A DNA stretch of 64,000 bases from Ideonella oryzae (GCF_024055665.1 NZ_JAMXMC010000006.1:62001-126000), one strand, 5' to 3'; shown: positions 1 to 11,792, numbered from the stretch's first letter. The notes: a model not told the origin generated them from the sequence alone. Translations and numbers: made by a program.

Positions 1-2198
<2,198 letters not shown>

Positions 2199-2266
2199 GG
2201 CGCACTCCTTGGCAGAAAACGTGGAATTTCGCGAGTTTGCGCGTAAACCCGTGGGCCGACAAGTGG

Positions 2267-2295
2267 AATTAAATAGTGTCAGACACCATTTAATT
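2267..2295. repeat. 29-bp near-perfect palindrome (REP-like)
   Basis: AATTAAATA-GTGTC-A-GACAC-CATTTAATT is a 29-nt inverted repeat with one mismatched pair (a/c) around a single central base. It lies between the gltB start and the 3' end of a Y1-type transposase gene. RAYT transposases are known to be accompanied by short palindromic REP elements, so it may be the substrate of the adjacent enzyme. It could also act as a terminator or regulatory site. Only one copy was noticed in this window. Confidence 0.55.
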
Positions 2296-2318
2296 GCATC
2301 AACCTTTGATGAGGCAAA

Positions 2319-3017
2319 TTAATTAGTTCCAGAGTCGCTGGCGTGCTTTCTGCCACTTCCCTGCGGGCGCCCCCGGGGACGGGGACGCAGGGGGCGATGC
2401 AACTCGCGTTCCAAAGCCTGCCAGGCCGCGTCGTTGCCGAGCAGCAAGCCCTGACGCATCGCCTGCTCGATGGCCGTCCGTGTGGATGCAGACAGGCCCA
2501 GCTCGAGACGAGCTCGGTAGGCCGCCTCGCGTTCGAACGGTGTGTTCCCCAAAGCCCAAACCACCCTGTGGGGGGTGAGCAGGTGATCGTGCTGCAGTCC
2601 GAGATGGTGCGCTGCGCTCGACCAAGGCGTAGGCACCAAAGGTGCATCCTGCCCTTCGATGTAGCACTGACAGTCCAGCAGCGCCCCCTCGTCGACAAGG
2701 TGAGAGGCAAAACGCCCGGCCCACAGGGTGCCACTGCGCCCATGCCGGCGGTTGAAGGCCGCCACGTAGCGACGGCCCAGCGCCTGCATCATCCGGCTGA
2801 TCGCGCCGTCGGTTTGCGGGGTCAGCAGCAGGTGCACCCGGTCGTCCCGCAAGGCATAGGCATGCACCGCCACCCGCGATTCGCGGGCCACCTCGCCCAG
2901 GTGGTGCAGGTAGGCGCGACGGTCCTCATCGTCCAGGAAGATCGGCCCCTGGTTGTGACCGCGCTGGATGACGTGGTGGGGATGACCGGACAGGAAGAGA
3001 CGTTGAGGGCGCGCCAT
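2319..3017 (-). CDS. REP-associated tyrosine transposase-like (Y1_Tnp/IS200-like) protein
   Basis: A 232-aa protein of the Y1 transposase family that processes single-stranded palindromic DNA. Family marks are HHVIQRGHN near residue 14, VHLLLTPQ near 61, and the block MMQALGRRYVAAFNRR with the probable catalytic Tyr84, followed by RSGTLWAGRF. Family members usually carry HxH in the NHVHLLL motif. Here the first His is replaced (DRVHLL, Arg60), which would weaken the metal site. No inverted repeats or target duplication bound the gene, so it looks like a domesticated single-copy RAYT rather than an active IS. A REP-like palindrome lies just beyond its 3' end. Confidence 0.83.
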   Translation of the reverse strand: MARPQRLFLSGHPHHVIQRGHNQGPIFLDDEDRRAYLHHLGEVARESRVAVHAYALRDDRVHLLLTPQTDGAISRMMQALGRRYVAAFNRRHGRSGTLWAGRFASHLVDEGALLDCQCYIEGQDAPLVPTPWSSAAHHLGLQHDHLLTPHRVVWALGNTPFEREAAYRARLELGLSASTRTAIEQAMRQGLLLGNDAAWQALERELHRPLRPRPRGRPQGSGRKHASDSGTN

Positions 3018-3052
3018 GGCGCCAGTCTAGCCAAGCCAGGGAGCTGCGAAGA

Positions 3053-4204
3053 TCAGTCGGCGAGAGCGAACAGGTCCCGCCCGTAGAGCCGCCGATGTTC
3101 ACGGCAGGCAAAGCGGTCCGTCATGCCGGCGATGTAATCGGCGACCGCCCGCGCTGCATCTGATCCGCGATGCTCAGGTGGCAGTTCCATCGGTGCTGCC
3201 CGGTAGGCGGCGAACAGTTCCCGAACCATCGTCCGGCCGATCTCTGTCGTCGCCATCACCTGCGGGTGACGGTACAGGTGCCGAAAGAGGTACCGTTTGA
3301 GCTCAGCGCTGGCGCACTTCATGTCTTCGCTGAAGGACACCAGAGGCGAGGTCTGGCGCACGTCGTCCGCACTGCCCACGCCCGCCTTCGCGAGGGCAGT
3401 GCGGGTGGTGTCGATGACGTCATACACCTGCTGCGACAGCATGCGCCGGATGACCTCCGCCAGAAAGCGGCGGGGCTCGCCCGTCCTCAGTGTGGGATGC
3501 GCAGCATCCACCATGCCGGCAAACTGAGCGAACAGCGGCACGTCCTGCAACTGCTCGATTGAGAGCAGCCCGGAACGCACCCCGTCATCGATGTCGTGGG
3601 CGTTGTAGGCGATCTCGTCGGCCAGATTGGTCAGTTGCGCCTCCAGACTCGGCTGCTGCCCCCTCAGAAAGCGTCCCCCGACCCCACCCGGCTCCTCGGC
3701 CTCCAGGCGCTCGGCCAGGGCCAGGGGGCAGCGCTTCAAGATGCCCTCTCGCGTCTCGAAGCACAGGTTGAGTCCATCCCATTCGGGATACCGATGCTCC
3801 AGCCGATCCACCACCCACAGGCTCTGCAGGTTGTGTTCGAACCCGCCATGCCCCTGCATGCACTCGTCCAGCGCGTCCTGCCCGGCGTGTCCGAAAGGGG
3901 TGTGGCCCAGATCGTGCGCCAGTGCCACGGCCTCCACCAGGTCTTCGTTCAGCCCGAGGCTCCGCGCGATCGACCGCCCCAATTGCGCCACCTCCAACGA
4001 GTGGGTCAGCCGGGTGCGGAACAGGTCTCCCTCGTGGTTCAGGAAGACCTGTGTCTTGTAGACCAGGCGCCGAAAGGCGCTGCTGTGCACAATTCGATCA
4101 CGGTCGCGCTGGAACTCGGTGCGGGTGGGCGCAGGCGTCTCGGCCTGTCGCCGCCCGCGGGTGCGCGCCGGGTCCGAGGCGTAGGGCGCGAGATCCACCT
4201 TCAC
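3053..4204 (-). CDS. dgt: Deoxyguanosinetriphosphate triphosphohydrolase-like HD protein
   Basis: A 383-aa HD-domain dNTPase hydrolysing dGTP or other dNTPs to nucleoside and triphosphate. Visible motifs are RDRDRIVHSSAFRRLVYKTQV near residue 31, the first metal His in LTHSLEVAQ, and the HD pair in ALAHDLGHTPFGHAG followed by GGFEHNLQS. The length fits the shorter type-2 Dgt group. The start is GTG, directly abutting the TGA of aroB (TGAGTGAAGG), so translational coupling within an aroK-aroB-dgt operon is likely. This order is common in Burkholderiales. Confidence 0.93.
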   Translation of the reverse strand: MKVDLAPYASDPARTRGRRQAETPAPTRTEFQRDRDRIVHSSAFRRLVYKTQVFLNHEGDLFRTRLTHSLEVAQLGRSIARSLGLNEDLVEAVALAHDLGHTPFGHAGQDALDECMQGHGGFEHNLQSLWVVDRLEHRYPEWDGLNLCFETREGILKRCPLALAERLEAEEPGGVGGRFLRGQQPSLEAQLTNLADEIAYNAHDIDDGVRSGLLSIEQLQDVPLFAQFAGMVDAAHPTLRTGEPRRFLAEVIRRMLSQQVYDVIDTTRTALAKAGVGSADDVRQTSPLVSFSEDMKCASAELKRYLFRHLYRHPQVMATTEIGRTMVRELFAAYRAAPMELPPEHRGSDAARAVADYIAGMTDRFACREHRRLYGRDLFALAD

Positions 4205-5308
4205 TCAGGCCGTGCAGGCGGCAATCGTCTGACGCACCAGCGCTTCCGGCGCAGCACGCACCACAGCCCGGCCCACGCCATCAATGAGCACGAAGCGGAT
4301 GTCGCCCGCCTCGGCCTTCTTGTCCACACGCATGTGATGCAGGTACTCGTCTGCCGACAGTGTCGGCCCAGCCACTGGCAGGCCCGCGCGGCTCACCAGG
4401 TTCCGCAGACGGGTGACAAAGTCGGAGGGCACCAGGCCCAGGCGCGCCGACAGGTCGGCGGCCATCACCAGTCCGGCGCCCACCGCTTCACCGTGCAACC
4501 AGGTGCCAAAACCCAGTCCAGCTTCGATGGCATGGCCGAAGGTATGGCCGAAATTCAGGATGGCCCTCAGCCCCCCCTCGCGCTCGTCGGCGGACACCAC
4601 GGAAGCCTTGATCTCGCAGGACCGCCGCACGGCATGCACGATGGCCTGCGGTTCCAGCGCCACCAGGGCGTTCATGTTGGCCTCGATCCACGCCAGGAAC
4701 GACGCATCCGCAATCGGACCGTACTTGATGATCTCGGCCAGACCGGCCGAGACCTCCCGAGCAGGCAGAGTTTGCAGCGTGCTGATGTCGCAGAACACCC
4801 GCTGAGGCTGGTAGAACGCGCCGATCATGTTCTTGCCCAGCGGATGGTTGATGGCCGTCTTGCCACCCACCGAGGAATCCACCTGAGACAGCAAGGTGGT
4901 GGGCACCTGGATGAAGGGCACGCCCCGCATGTAGCAGGCGGCCGCAAATCCGGTCATGTCCCCGATCACTCCGCCACCGAGCGCCACCAGCACTGTCTTG
5001 CGATCACAGTGTTCGGCCAGCAGGTGGTCAAAGATCAGGTTCAGGGAAACCCAGTCCTTGTGGCTCTCGCCGTCTGGCAGCACCACACATTCCACCCGCG
5101 GATAGAGACGGCGCAGATGGCCGCAGAGGCGTTCCGCGTACAGAGGCGCGACCACGGTGTTGGTGACAACCACGGCGGCCGTGGCGGAAGGCAAACCCTG
5201 CCAGGCCACCTCCGAGGTCATCAGCCCCTCGCCAATCAGCACCTCGTAGCTGCGATCCCCCAACGCGATGGGCACTCGCGCTGCCACGCCCTCAATGACT
5301 TCCACCAT
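4205..5308 (-). CDS. aroB: 3-dehydroquinate synthase
   Basis: Second enzyme of the shikimate pathway, converting DAHP to 3-dehydroquinate; NAD- and metal-dependent, cytoplasmic. 367 aa from ATG ([11 protein letters not shown]), the family's usual length. The frame stays open upstream into the aroK region, but only this start gives a normal AroB N terminus. Motifs are the NAD-binding [13 protein letters not shown], the [18 protein letters not shown] segment, and the metal-binding [11 protein letters not shown] and LHGEAV histidines. It follows aroK by 10 nt and abuts dgt. Confidence 0.96.
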   Translation of the reverse strand: MVEVIEGVAARVPIALGDRSYEVLIGEGLMTSEVAWQGLPSATAAVVVTNTVVAPLYAERLCGHLRRLYPRVECVVLPDGESHKDWVSLNLIFDHLLAEHCDRKTVLVALGGGVIGDMTGFAAACYMRGVPFIQVPTTLLSQVDSSVGGKTAINHPLGKNMIGAFYQPQRVFCDISTLQTLPAREVSAGLAEIIKYGPIADASFLAWIEANMNALVALEPQAIVHAVRRSCEIKASVVSADEREGGLRAILNFGHTFGHAIEAGLGFGTWLHGEAVGAGLVMAADLSARLGLVPSDFVTRLRNLVSRAGLPVAGPTLSADEYLHHMRVDKKAEAGDIRFVLIDGVGRAVVRAAPEALVRQTIAACTA

Positions 5309-5318
5309 GGGTGGCAGT

Positions 5319-5906
5319 TTAAGCGGAGTCGGCGGGGTCGTCAGAGGAGCCAGGTTTATGAATGGCAGACGCCGCAGCGTTGCCGCCCAAATCTCCCAGT
5401 TCCAGCTGCATTGCCAGCAGATGAGCAATGGCCGACACCGAACTGCGGCCCGTGTCGACCACATGGTCAGCCACAGCCCGGTAGAGCGGGTCTCTCTGGG
5501 TGAACAACTGACGAAGACGGATGGCAGGATCGACATCCTGCAACAGGGGGCGCTGCGTATCGTGGCGCAGACGGCGCACGAGATCCTCCACCCCGGCCCG
5601 CAAATACACCACCGTATTGCCGTGGGCTCTGAGTGCCACACGGTTGGCCTCGCGCAGGACCGCGCCCCCGCCCGTGGCCAACACCACACCGGGCCGGGCC
5701 GCCAGCCGGGCAATCATGGCCTCTTCAAGCGCCCGAAAGCTCTCTTCGCCGTATTGCTCGAAATGAGAACGGATGCTGTGACCGAGCTCCCGCTCGATCT
5801 CAGCATCCGAATCCAGCAGTTGCCATCCCAACAGCCTGGCCAGTTGGCGCCCAACCGTGGACTTGCCACTGCCGGGCATGCCGACCAGAGCAACAGATCC
5901 GGTCAA
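5319..5906 (-). CDS. aroK: Shikimate kinase
   Basis: Phosphorylates shikimate at the 3-hydroxyl using ATP. The Walker A motif GMPGSGKST is at residues 9-17, the Asp-containing DSD about residue 33, the shikimate-binding GGGAV around 80, and the lid arginine within RPLLQD. At 195 aa it is slightly longer than usual because of a low-complexity tail ([10 protein letters not shown]). The first in-frame start leading directly into the fold is TTG at 5906, three nucleotides after the stop of the upstream lipoprotein gene. A later start would lose the P-loop strand. Confidence 0.94.
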   Translation of the reverse strand: MTGSVALVGMPGSGKSTVGRQLARLLGWQLLDSDAEIERELGHSIRSHFEQYGEESFRALEEAMIARLAARPGVVLATGGGAVLREANRVALRAHGNTVVYLRAGVEDLVRRLRHDTQRPLLQDVDPAIRLRQLFTQRDPLYRAVADHVVDTGRSSVSAIAHLLAMQLELGDLGGNAAASAIHKPGSSDDPADSA

Positions 5907-5909
5907 CGC

Positions 5910-6629
5910 TCACAACCCGGAAGATGCAGACGCTGTGCTGGGCGTGACGCATGCCTCGGTTCCATAGGGGCTGTACTGGAAAGGCAGCGCGGTCGACACA
6001 TCCGTCACCTGTGCCGCTGGAATACCCAGCCAGTCGCTAAAGGTCGCCGAACCCTCCGTGGTGGACACCTTGGCTGTCACCTTCAGACCGTAGTACACCC
6101 AGCCTGCGGAACTCTGGAGATACTGGATCCGCAGCTTCACCTGCCCATTGGCATCGGTCTTCTGCGTGGTCTCCCAACTGACCGAAGCATCCGCGGCACG
6201 AGGATCCAACTGCCCGTTGTGGTTGGTGTCCTCGCCAGCATCCAACGAGTTGTTGCCATTGAGGTCTTCATTGGCGCAGGGATTGTCCGTGAGCGTTCTC
6301 GTCCAAGCCGAACTGCCTGCCGTCCAGTAGCCAACGGCAAAGTATGGCAACGACAATGTGGGCGTGACCGTCGCCCCCTGGACGGGGTAGCCCTTGGAAT
6401 CGACCACCTGCACAGTGAACTCTTGGGTGTAGGTCTCGGTCGTCTCTCCGTCCGTGATCTGGTCGCTGGCCCCGACGCTCACGGAGATGGCCGATCCCGC
6501 GTCTCCACTGGAGCCGGAATCCCCTCCCCCAATGACCGGAGTTCCGGCTGCGGAATCACTGCCACCACCGCACCCGGTGAACATCGTGCCCACAAGAATC
6601 ATCGTGGCGATTGAAATCGAATATCGCAT
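5910..6629 (-). CDS. Lipoprotein with Ig-like domain and EF-hand/dockerin-like Ca loop
   Basis: A 239-aa predicted outer-surface lipoprotein: signal sequence MRYSISIATMILVGTMFTGC with the lipobox FTGC, then a Gly/Ser-rich linker (residues 20-50). The body resembles a bacterial Ig-like domain (VQVVDSKGYPVQGATVTPTL). An insertion NGNNSLDAGEDTNHNGQLDP (about 120-145) has the Asp/Asn/Gly spacing of EF-hand or dockerin-type calcium loops. It sits between pilQ and aroK on the same strand. That suggests an association with the pilus/secretin operon or outer membrane, but no function is established. Confidence 0.72.
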   Translation of the reverse strand: MRYSISIATMILVGTMFTGCGGGSDSAAGTPVIGGGDSGSSGDAGSAISVSVGASDQITDGETTETYTQEFTVQVVDSKGYPVQGATVTPTLSLPYFAVGYWTAGSSAWTRTLTDNPCANEDLNGNNSLDAGEDTNHNGQLDPRAADASVSWETTQKTDANGQVKLRIQYLQSSAGWVYYGLKVTAKVSTTEGSATFSDWLGIPAAQVTDVSTALPFQYSPYGTEACVTPSTASASSGL

Positions 6630-6667
6630 AGCTGTTTCCCTGCCTGCCGCGGAGCAGTGCCTGTCTC

Positions 6668-8830
6668 TTATCGGGTGGCGGACCGGTCGGTCACGATCTT
6701 GGGCGTGATGAACACCAGCAACTCAGTGCGGGTGGTGTAGCGTGTGCGGTCCTTGAACAGGTAACCCAACACGGGGATGTCACCCAACAGAGGCACCTTG
6801 TTGACGTCATCACGATCCTGCTGCGTGAAGATGCCACCGATAACCACCGTGCCACCGTTTTCCACCAGCACCTGCGTCTTCACATGCTTGGTGTTGATGG
6901 CCGGACCGGCGGTGGTATCGGTGCCACGGCTGTCGTTGTTGACCTCCAGGGCCAGGATCACATTGCCTTCGGGCGTGATCTGCGGCGTGACTTCCAGACG
7001 CAGACTGGCCTTCTTGAAGCTCACCGAGGTCGCGCCACTGGACGTGGCTTGCTGGTAGGGAATCTCCACCCCCTGCTCCACCTCGGCCTTGGTCTGATCC
7101 GTCGTGATCACCCGCGGACTGGACACCACCTTGCCCCGCCCTTCGGATTCCAGAGCAGAAAGCTCCAGGTTCAGGAAGCGGTTGGCCGAAGCACTGAAGA
7201 GCGACAGGGCAAACGATGCCGCCGAGGAGGTGGTGAACGCACTGGTGTTGGCCGGCAGACTGACGAACTGGGTGTTGTTGTAGGCGGTATTGGTGGTCTG
7301 CTGCCCGGTCTGGTAGCCGATCTGGTTGTAGTTGCCGCCGACGGTCACATAGTTGCTGCCGCCCACCGAGTAGCCCGGAATGCCGCCATTGACGCCTCGC
7401 AGATCGCTGGCGCCCAGTTTCACCCCCAATGCACGCCCAAAGGTATCGTCAGCCTCGACGACACGGGCCTCGATCAACACCTGACGCACCGGGATGTCGA
7501 TCTTGTTGATCATCATCGTCACCTCTTCCAGCTTGGACGGGATGTCCGACACGAAAAGCTGGTTGGTGCGGGTTTCGTAGAGCACGGAACCGCGCTCCGT
7601 CAGGATGCGGGTGGCCTTGCCGCTGCTGGACCCGGTCGACGTGGAATCACCGATCAGGGCCTTGGCCACTTCCTCGGCCTTGGTGTAGTTCAGCTGGAAC
7701 GACTGGGTGCGGACCGGCTCAAGGTCAGCGATCTTCTTCTTGGCCTCCAGATCCGCCTGCTCCTTGGTGGCCAACTCTTCCTTCGGCGCAATCCACAGCA
7801 CATTGCCCGACTTGCGCATGCCCAGGCCCTTGGCCTGCAGGATGATGTCCAGCGCCTGATCCCAAGGCACATCCTTCAGACGCAGCGTGACATTGCCGGT
7901 CACGGTGTCACTCGTCACCACATTGAAATTGGTGAAATCAGCGATCACCTGCAACAAGGCACGGACTTCGATGTTCTGGAAATTCAGGGACAGCTTCTCA
8001 CCCTGGTAGCCCGGGCCCTGAACTGCCTTGTTCGGGTCCATGCGCACGGGGCGGACCTCCAGAACGAACTGGTTGTCCGTCTGGTAGGCGCTGTGCTCCC
8101 ACGCACCCGTGGGGTGCACCACCATCCGCACCCGATCCCCGCTCTGCGTCGTCGTGATGCTCTGCACAGGCGATCCGAAGTCGGACACATCCAGTTTTCG
8201 CCGCAGGCTCTCCGGCAAGGTCGACTTCAGGAAATCGACCACCAGATTCTGTCCCTGCTGACGCAGGTCAACACCGACCTGCGTGCTGGCCAGCCCCACG
8301 ATCACCCGACCGGAGCCATCGGCCCCCCTTCGGAAGTCGATATCGCGAATGGCCAGTTGGTCCGCATTCTGGCTGTTCGCGAAGTGAACCGGCTGCGATC
8401 CGCCACCCGCCGTCGACGACGCGACGGCATCCAGCGAAATGGTCAGGATATTGCCCTGAACACGGGTCTGGTAGGTGGCCGTCTGCTTCAAGTTGAGCAC
8501 CAGGCGGGTACGTTCCCCCGTGCTGGCCACACTGACGGACCGCACATTGCCCTGGTTGATTTCAACATTGCCCACACCCAGGCCGTTGCCGACCTGCGGC
8601 AGATCCACGGCCACGCGCGGCGGGGCCTGAATGACGAAGCCGGAAGGCTGCGTCGCCAAGGGTTGGCTGAGTTCAACCCGGACCACCTCGCCGTTGGCCT
8701 GCTGGCTGGCGGTCACGGAACGGATCATGTTCTGGCTCTGTGCCCATGCCGGGGCGATCACGCCTGCGGACAGCAACACGGCAGCGGCAATCCAAGCACG
8801 CATCTTGCGAGACTCCAACCTGTTGTTCAT
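6668..8830 (-). CDS. pilQ: Type IV pilus secretin PilQ
   Basis: Outer-membrane secretin channel through which type IV pili pass. 720 aa: an Ala-rich signal peptide ending APAWA|QS, two AMIN-type peptidoglycan-binding domains (about 35-135 and 150-260), STN/N0 and secretin N domains (about 290-470, NFNVVTSDTVTGNVTLRL and PWDQALDIIL), and the secretin core ending LLVFITPKIV. The ATG overlaps the pilP stop by 4 nt (ATGA). M10 is an alternative start that keeps the signal peptide. Confidence 0.96.
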   Translation of the reverse strand: MNNRLESRKMRAWIAAAVLLSAGVIAPAWAQSQNMIRSVTASQQANGEVVRVELSQPLATQPSGFVIQAPPRVAVDLPQVGNGLGVGNVEINQGNVRSVSVASTGERTRLVLNLKQTATYQTRVQGNILTISLDAVASSTAGGGSQPVHFANSQNADQLAIRDIDFRRGADGSGRVIVGLASTQVGVDLRQQGQNLVVDFLKSTLPESLRRKLDVSDFGSPVQSITTTQSGDRVRMVVHPTGAWEHSAYQTDNQFVLEVRPVRMDPNKAVQGPGYQGEKLSLNFQNIEVRALLQVIADFTNFNVVTSDTVTGNVTLRLKDVPWDQALDIILQAKGLGMRKSGNVLWIAPKEELATKEQADLEAKKKIADLEPVRTQSFQLNYTKAEEVAKALIGDSTSTGSSSGKATRILTERGSVLYETRTNQLFVSDIPSKLEEVTMMINKIDIPVRQVLIEARVVEADDTFGRALGVKLGASDLRGVNGGIPGYSVGGSNYVTVGGNYNQIGYQTGQQTTNTAYNNTQFVSLPANTSAFTTSSAASFALSLFSASANRFLNLELSALESEGRGKVVSSPRVITTDQTKAEVEQGVEIPYQQATSSGATSVSFKKASLRLEVTPQITPEGNVILALEVNNDSRGTDTTAGPAINTKHVKTQVLVENGGTVVIGGIFTQQDRDDVNKVPLLGDIPVLGYLFKDRTRYTTRTELLVFITPKIVTDRSATR

Positions 8831-9357
8831 TTCCCCGACTCCTGAAGCTGGAGGGTGCTGGTGCGTTCAATCCATTCACCGGAGGCGTCCTGCGCGATTT
8901 CCCGCAGATCGATTTCGGTTTCCGTGATTCGAGTGATCTTGCCGAAATTCTGACCAAGGTAGTCACCCACCTTGACATAGTGGAGCAGCCCATCCACGCG
9001 CAGCAAAGCATGGGGGGCCCCCTGCTTGATCACGGTACCCACCATGGTCATGGCATCGAGCGGATAGGCCTCCAGCGGCTCCTTGCGACGCTTCATCTCC
9101 GCACCCAGCAGCGCATTCGAGCTCGCGCTGTTGAGTCGCGTGCCAGCCACCAGCTTGCCAACGCCAAAGGGATCCTGCCCTGCCGCTCCTGCATAGGGCT
9201 CTGGCTCGAACTTGCGCGGAGGAGCGATGGGCTCGACATTGGGCTTGGCCGCCTGGGCTTGCTGGTCCATCCACGCCCGGAGGTCATCGTTTTCACCGCT
9301 GCAGGCGGTCAGCATCAGCGCGATGCAACCCAGCGGAATCAGCGAACGCGGGTTCAT
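8827..9357 (-). CDS. pilP: Type IV pilus assembly lipoprotein PilP
   Basis: Inner-membrane lipoprotein linking the PilMNO platform to PilQ. 176 aa with lipobox LTAC at residues 16-19, a disordered Pro-rich stretch, and the C-terminal beta fold (MTMVGTVIKQGAPHALLRVD, then YVKVGDYLGQNFGKI) that binds the secretin. It overlaps pilO upstream and pilQ downstream by 4 nt each, showing tight operon coupling. Confidence 0.94.
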   Translation of the reverse strand: MNPRSLIPLGCIALMLTACSGENDDLRAWMDQQAQAAKPNVEPIAPPRKFEPEPYAGAAGQDPFGVGKLVAGTRLNSASSNALLGAEMKRRKEPLEAYPLDAMTMVGTVIKQGAPHALLRVDGLLHYVKVGDYLGQNFGKITRITETEIDLREIAQDASGEWIERTSTLQLQESGK

Positions 9358-10064
9358 TTTTTGCCCTTCTTCGCGCCGTTCTTCTTCGCATCCGCGGCAC
9401 GCCTGACCTCCGCCACTTCGGCGGGATCGAGATAGCGGTAGGTACGGGCCGTGGCCTCCATCACCAGATTGCCCGAGGAGCCATCCTTGTCCTTCCCCGG
9501 CGGCGTGATGGCCAGATCGTGCAGGGTCACGATCCGGGACAGATTGGCAATGTCGCCAGCGAAGGCTCCAATGTCGTGATAACGACCCGACACCTTGATC
9601 GCGATCGGCAACTCGGCGTAGTAGTCTTTCACCGCCACCTGCCCCGGGCGGAACAGGTCGATCTGCAAACCACGGCCGATGCCAGCCTGGTTGATGTCGG
9701 AGAGCAGTGCATCCATTTCCGCCTTGCCCGGCAACTGCTTTTCCAGCTGGGTGACATATTCCTGGACCTGCTCCTTCTGCTTGCGCAGCTCACCCAGATT
9801 AACGGCCTGCGCCAGTTTTTGGCTGTACTCCGCCTTGAGCTTGGGCTCCTTGCCGCGCTCGGCCTGCAGCCGATCTGCCTCATCGCTGAGCAAGACCATC
9901 CACCCCAGCCCGATGACCAGCAGGGTCGCCAAAACCCAAACCACCACCTTCGGCAGGAAGGGCCACTGCCCCGGCTCTTTGGGATCCAGACCCTGGAACT
10001 GGGCCGCCGCCGTCTTGAAGACTGCCGCGAGGTCGATGTCGATCTTCTTACCTTTTGCCGCCAT
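9354..10064 (-). CDS. pilO: Type IV pilus alignment protein PilO
   Basis: Bitopic inner-membrane protein pairing with PilN. 236 aa from MAAKGKKIDIDL; a longer reading frame upstream runs into the pilN tail and is not needed. One membrane helix (VVVWVLATLLVIGLGWMVLL, about 43-62) is followed by a coiled coil and a periplasmic ferredoxin-like domain. The C terminus is Lys-rich (KKNGAKKGKK). Seven nucleotides separate it from pilN. Confidence 0.94.
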   Translation of the reverse strand: MAAKGKKIDIDLAAVFKTAAAQFQGLDPKEPGQWPFLPKVVVWVLATLLVIGLGWMVLLSDEADRLQAERGKEPKLKAEYSQKLAQAVNLGELRKQKEQVQEYVTQLEKQLPGKAEMDALLSDINQAGIGRGLQIDLFRPGQVAVKDYYAELPIAIKVSGRYHDIGAFAGDIANLSRIVTLHDLAITPPGKDKDGSSGNLVMEATARTYRYLDPAEVAEVRRAADAKKNGAKKGKK

Positions 10065-10071
10065 CACAACC

Positions 10072-10716
10072 TCACGATGCAGCCGGCTTGGGCGCCTGCT
10101 TGCCAGCAGCAGGCTTGCCGGCAGCGGGCTTGCTGGCCGCGTCAGCGGCACCGGCAGGCTGCTTGATGTAAACCTTCATGGAGAAATCGAACAGCCTGCG
10201 CGTGTCATTGCCCCGACCTGCGGTGCCAGTGGCCGCCTTGATTTCGACCAGTTCGGGCCGCTCGAGCCAAGGCGAGTTGTAAAGCGCATTCCGAAGGAAC
10301 TCGGACACCCTTTCGTTGGTCTCAGCCTTACCCGTCAACGTCACGACCGACCCCAATTGCCGAACCGCCGTCAGGTAGACCCCTTCGGGGGTCTGTTTCA
10401 CCAACTCGTTCAGCAGGTAGACCGGAACATTCCGGTCCGTCTGGAGGTTCTCGACCGCGCTCTGCCGCGCCTTGAGGGCTTCAATCTCGGCCTTCAGATC
10501 GGCAATGTCCTTGATCTTGAGGTCGAGTTGGGCAATTTCGGTTTTCAGGAACGTGTTTCGACCCTCCTGGGTCGAGATCATCTGCTGCAGCAGTCCGTAC
10601 CACAGCATCAGCACGCCGACGCCAATCAACGCAGCCAATCCAAGCGTCGAGAAGAAGGCTCGCTTGCGAGCTTGTCTCTTTGCCTCGCGGTGAGGCAACA
10701 GGTTGATGAGGATCAC
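10072..10716 (-). CDS. pilN: Type IV pilus assembly protein PilN
   Basis: 214 aa. The N-terminal motif INLLPHREAKRQARKR is the conserved PilM-binding sequence, followed by one membrane helix (about 24-45), a coiled coil (residues 50-90) and a periplasmic domain. The C-terminal tail is a low-complexity Ala/Lys/Pro stretch. It overlaps pilM by 4 nt. Confidence 0.95.
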   Translation of the reverse strand: MILINLLPHREAKRQARKRAFFSTLGLAALIGVGVLMLWYGLLQQMISTQEGRNTFLKTEIAQLDLKIKDIADLKAEIEALKARQSAVENLQTDRNVPVYLLNELVKQTPEGVYLTAVRQLGSVVTLTGKAETNERVSEFLRNALYNSPWLERPELVEIKAATGTAGRGNDTRRLFDFSMKVYIKQPAGAADAASKPAAGKPAAGKQAPKPAAS

Positions 10717-11792
10717 TGCACAAACCTCCGCATCGCAAGGCCACAGGCCGTCAGATAGGAGGGCGCTTCGCGCTTGAGCTTGGCTTCACGCACCGCTGGT
10801 CCCAGTTTCATACCTTCAAAGGGGTTGACCACGCGGCAATTGAAGCCTGTCACCTCCTTGACCCTGTCACTCAACCCCGGCATGGCGGCCGTTCCGCCAG
10901 CCAGCATCACCTGATGCACCTTGTGGTGGGGGGTGCTGGTGAAGAAGTACTGCAGCGCACGGCCGATCTCATGCGCCAGGCTGTCCACAAACGGAGTCAA
11001 CAGCGTGGGGCCGTAGTCGTCGGGCAAGTCACCACTGAGCTTCTTCTGCTCGGCCTCCTCATAGGAGAACCCATATTGTCGCGAGATGAGTTGCGTCAGT
11101 TGAGAGCCACCAAACGACTGGTCACGGTCGTAGAGAAGTTCTTCATCGCGCAGCACCTTGAGGCTGGTGGTGTCAGCGCCAAGTTCAAACAGCGCCACCA
11201 GGGCGTCCTTGCCCTTGTCAGGCAGCGCGGCAATGATCCGTCCGATGGCGAGGCGAGACGCATGCGACTCGATGTCCAGCACCACCGGCACCAGCCCCGC
11301 CGCTTCCGCCAGCCCCTGACGGTCCTGGACACGGTCCTTGCGGGAGGCAGCAATCAGGACATCGACATCGCCGGCGGAGTTCGCATTGGGACCGATGACG
11401 CAGAAATCCAGGCTGACTTCGTCCAAGGAGAACGGGATGTATTGGTGGGCCTCGGCCTCCACCTGCACTTCCATTTCCTCTTCCCTCAGGCCGGCAGGCA
11501 GCACAATCCGCTTTGTGATGACCGATGCGGCCGGCATGGCCAGAACCACCTGACGGTTGCGGCTCCCGCTGCGTGCCACCACACGGCGCACCGCGTCAGC
11601 AACCTCGTCAAACTTCTCGATCTGGCCATCCACGATCCAGCCCTTCTCAAAGGGCTCGCTGGCCAGCCGCTCGAGCACCAAGTCCCCCGATGCAGTCTGG
11701 CCCAACTCCACCAGCTTCACGCTGGAGGTGCTGACGTCCAGACCCATCATCTGAGGATGTTTCCGGCCTGCAAGGCGTTCTAGAAAACCCAC
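10713..11792 (-). CDS. pilM: Type IV pilus assembly ATPase-like protein PilM
   Basis: Cytoplasmic actin-like (FtsA fold) protein of the pilus inner-membrane platform, binding the PilN N terminus. 359 aa with MGLDVSTSSVKLVEL near the N terminus, phosphate-binding ELGADTTSLKVL about residue 205, and VMLAGGTAAMPGLSDRV near 305. First gene of pilMNOPQ. The 254-nt gap to divergent mrcA must hold its promoter, but no convincing -35/-10 pair was picked out on this strand. Confidence 0.95.
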   Translation of the reverse strand: MGFLERLAGRKHPQMMGLDVSTSSVKLVELGQTASGDLVLERLASEPFEKGWIVDGQIEKFDEVADAVRRVVARSGSRNRQVVLAMPAASVITKRIVLPAGLREEEMEVQVEAEAHQYIPFSLDEVSLDFCVIGPNANSAGDVDVLIAASRKDRVQDRQGLAEAAGLVPVVLDIESHASRLAIGRIIAALPDKGKDALVALFELGADTTSLKVLRDEELLYDRDQSFGGSQLTQLISRQYGFSYEEAEQKKLSGDLPDDYGPTLLTPFVDSLAHEIGRALQYFFTSTPHHKVHQVMLAGGTAAMPGLSDRVKEVTGFNCRVVNPFEGMKLGPAVREAKLKREAPSYLTACGLAMRRFVQ

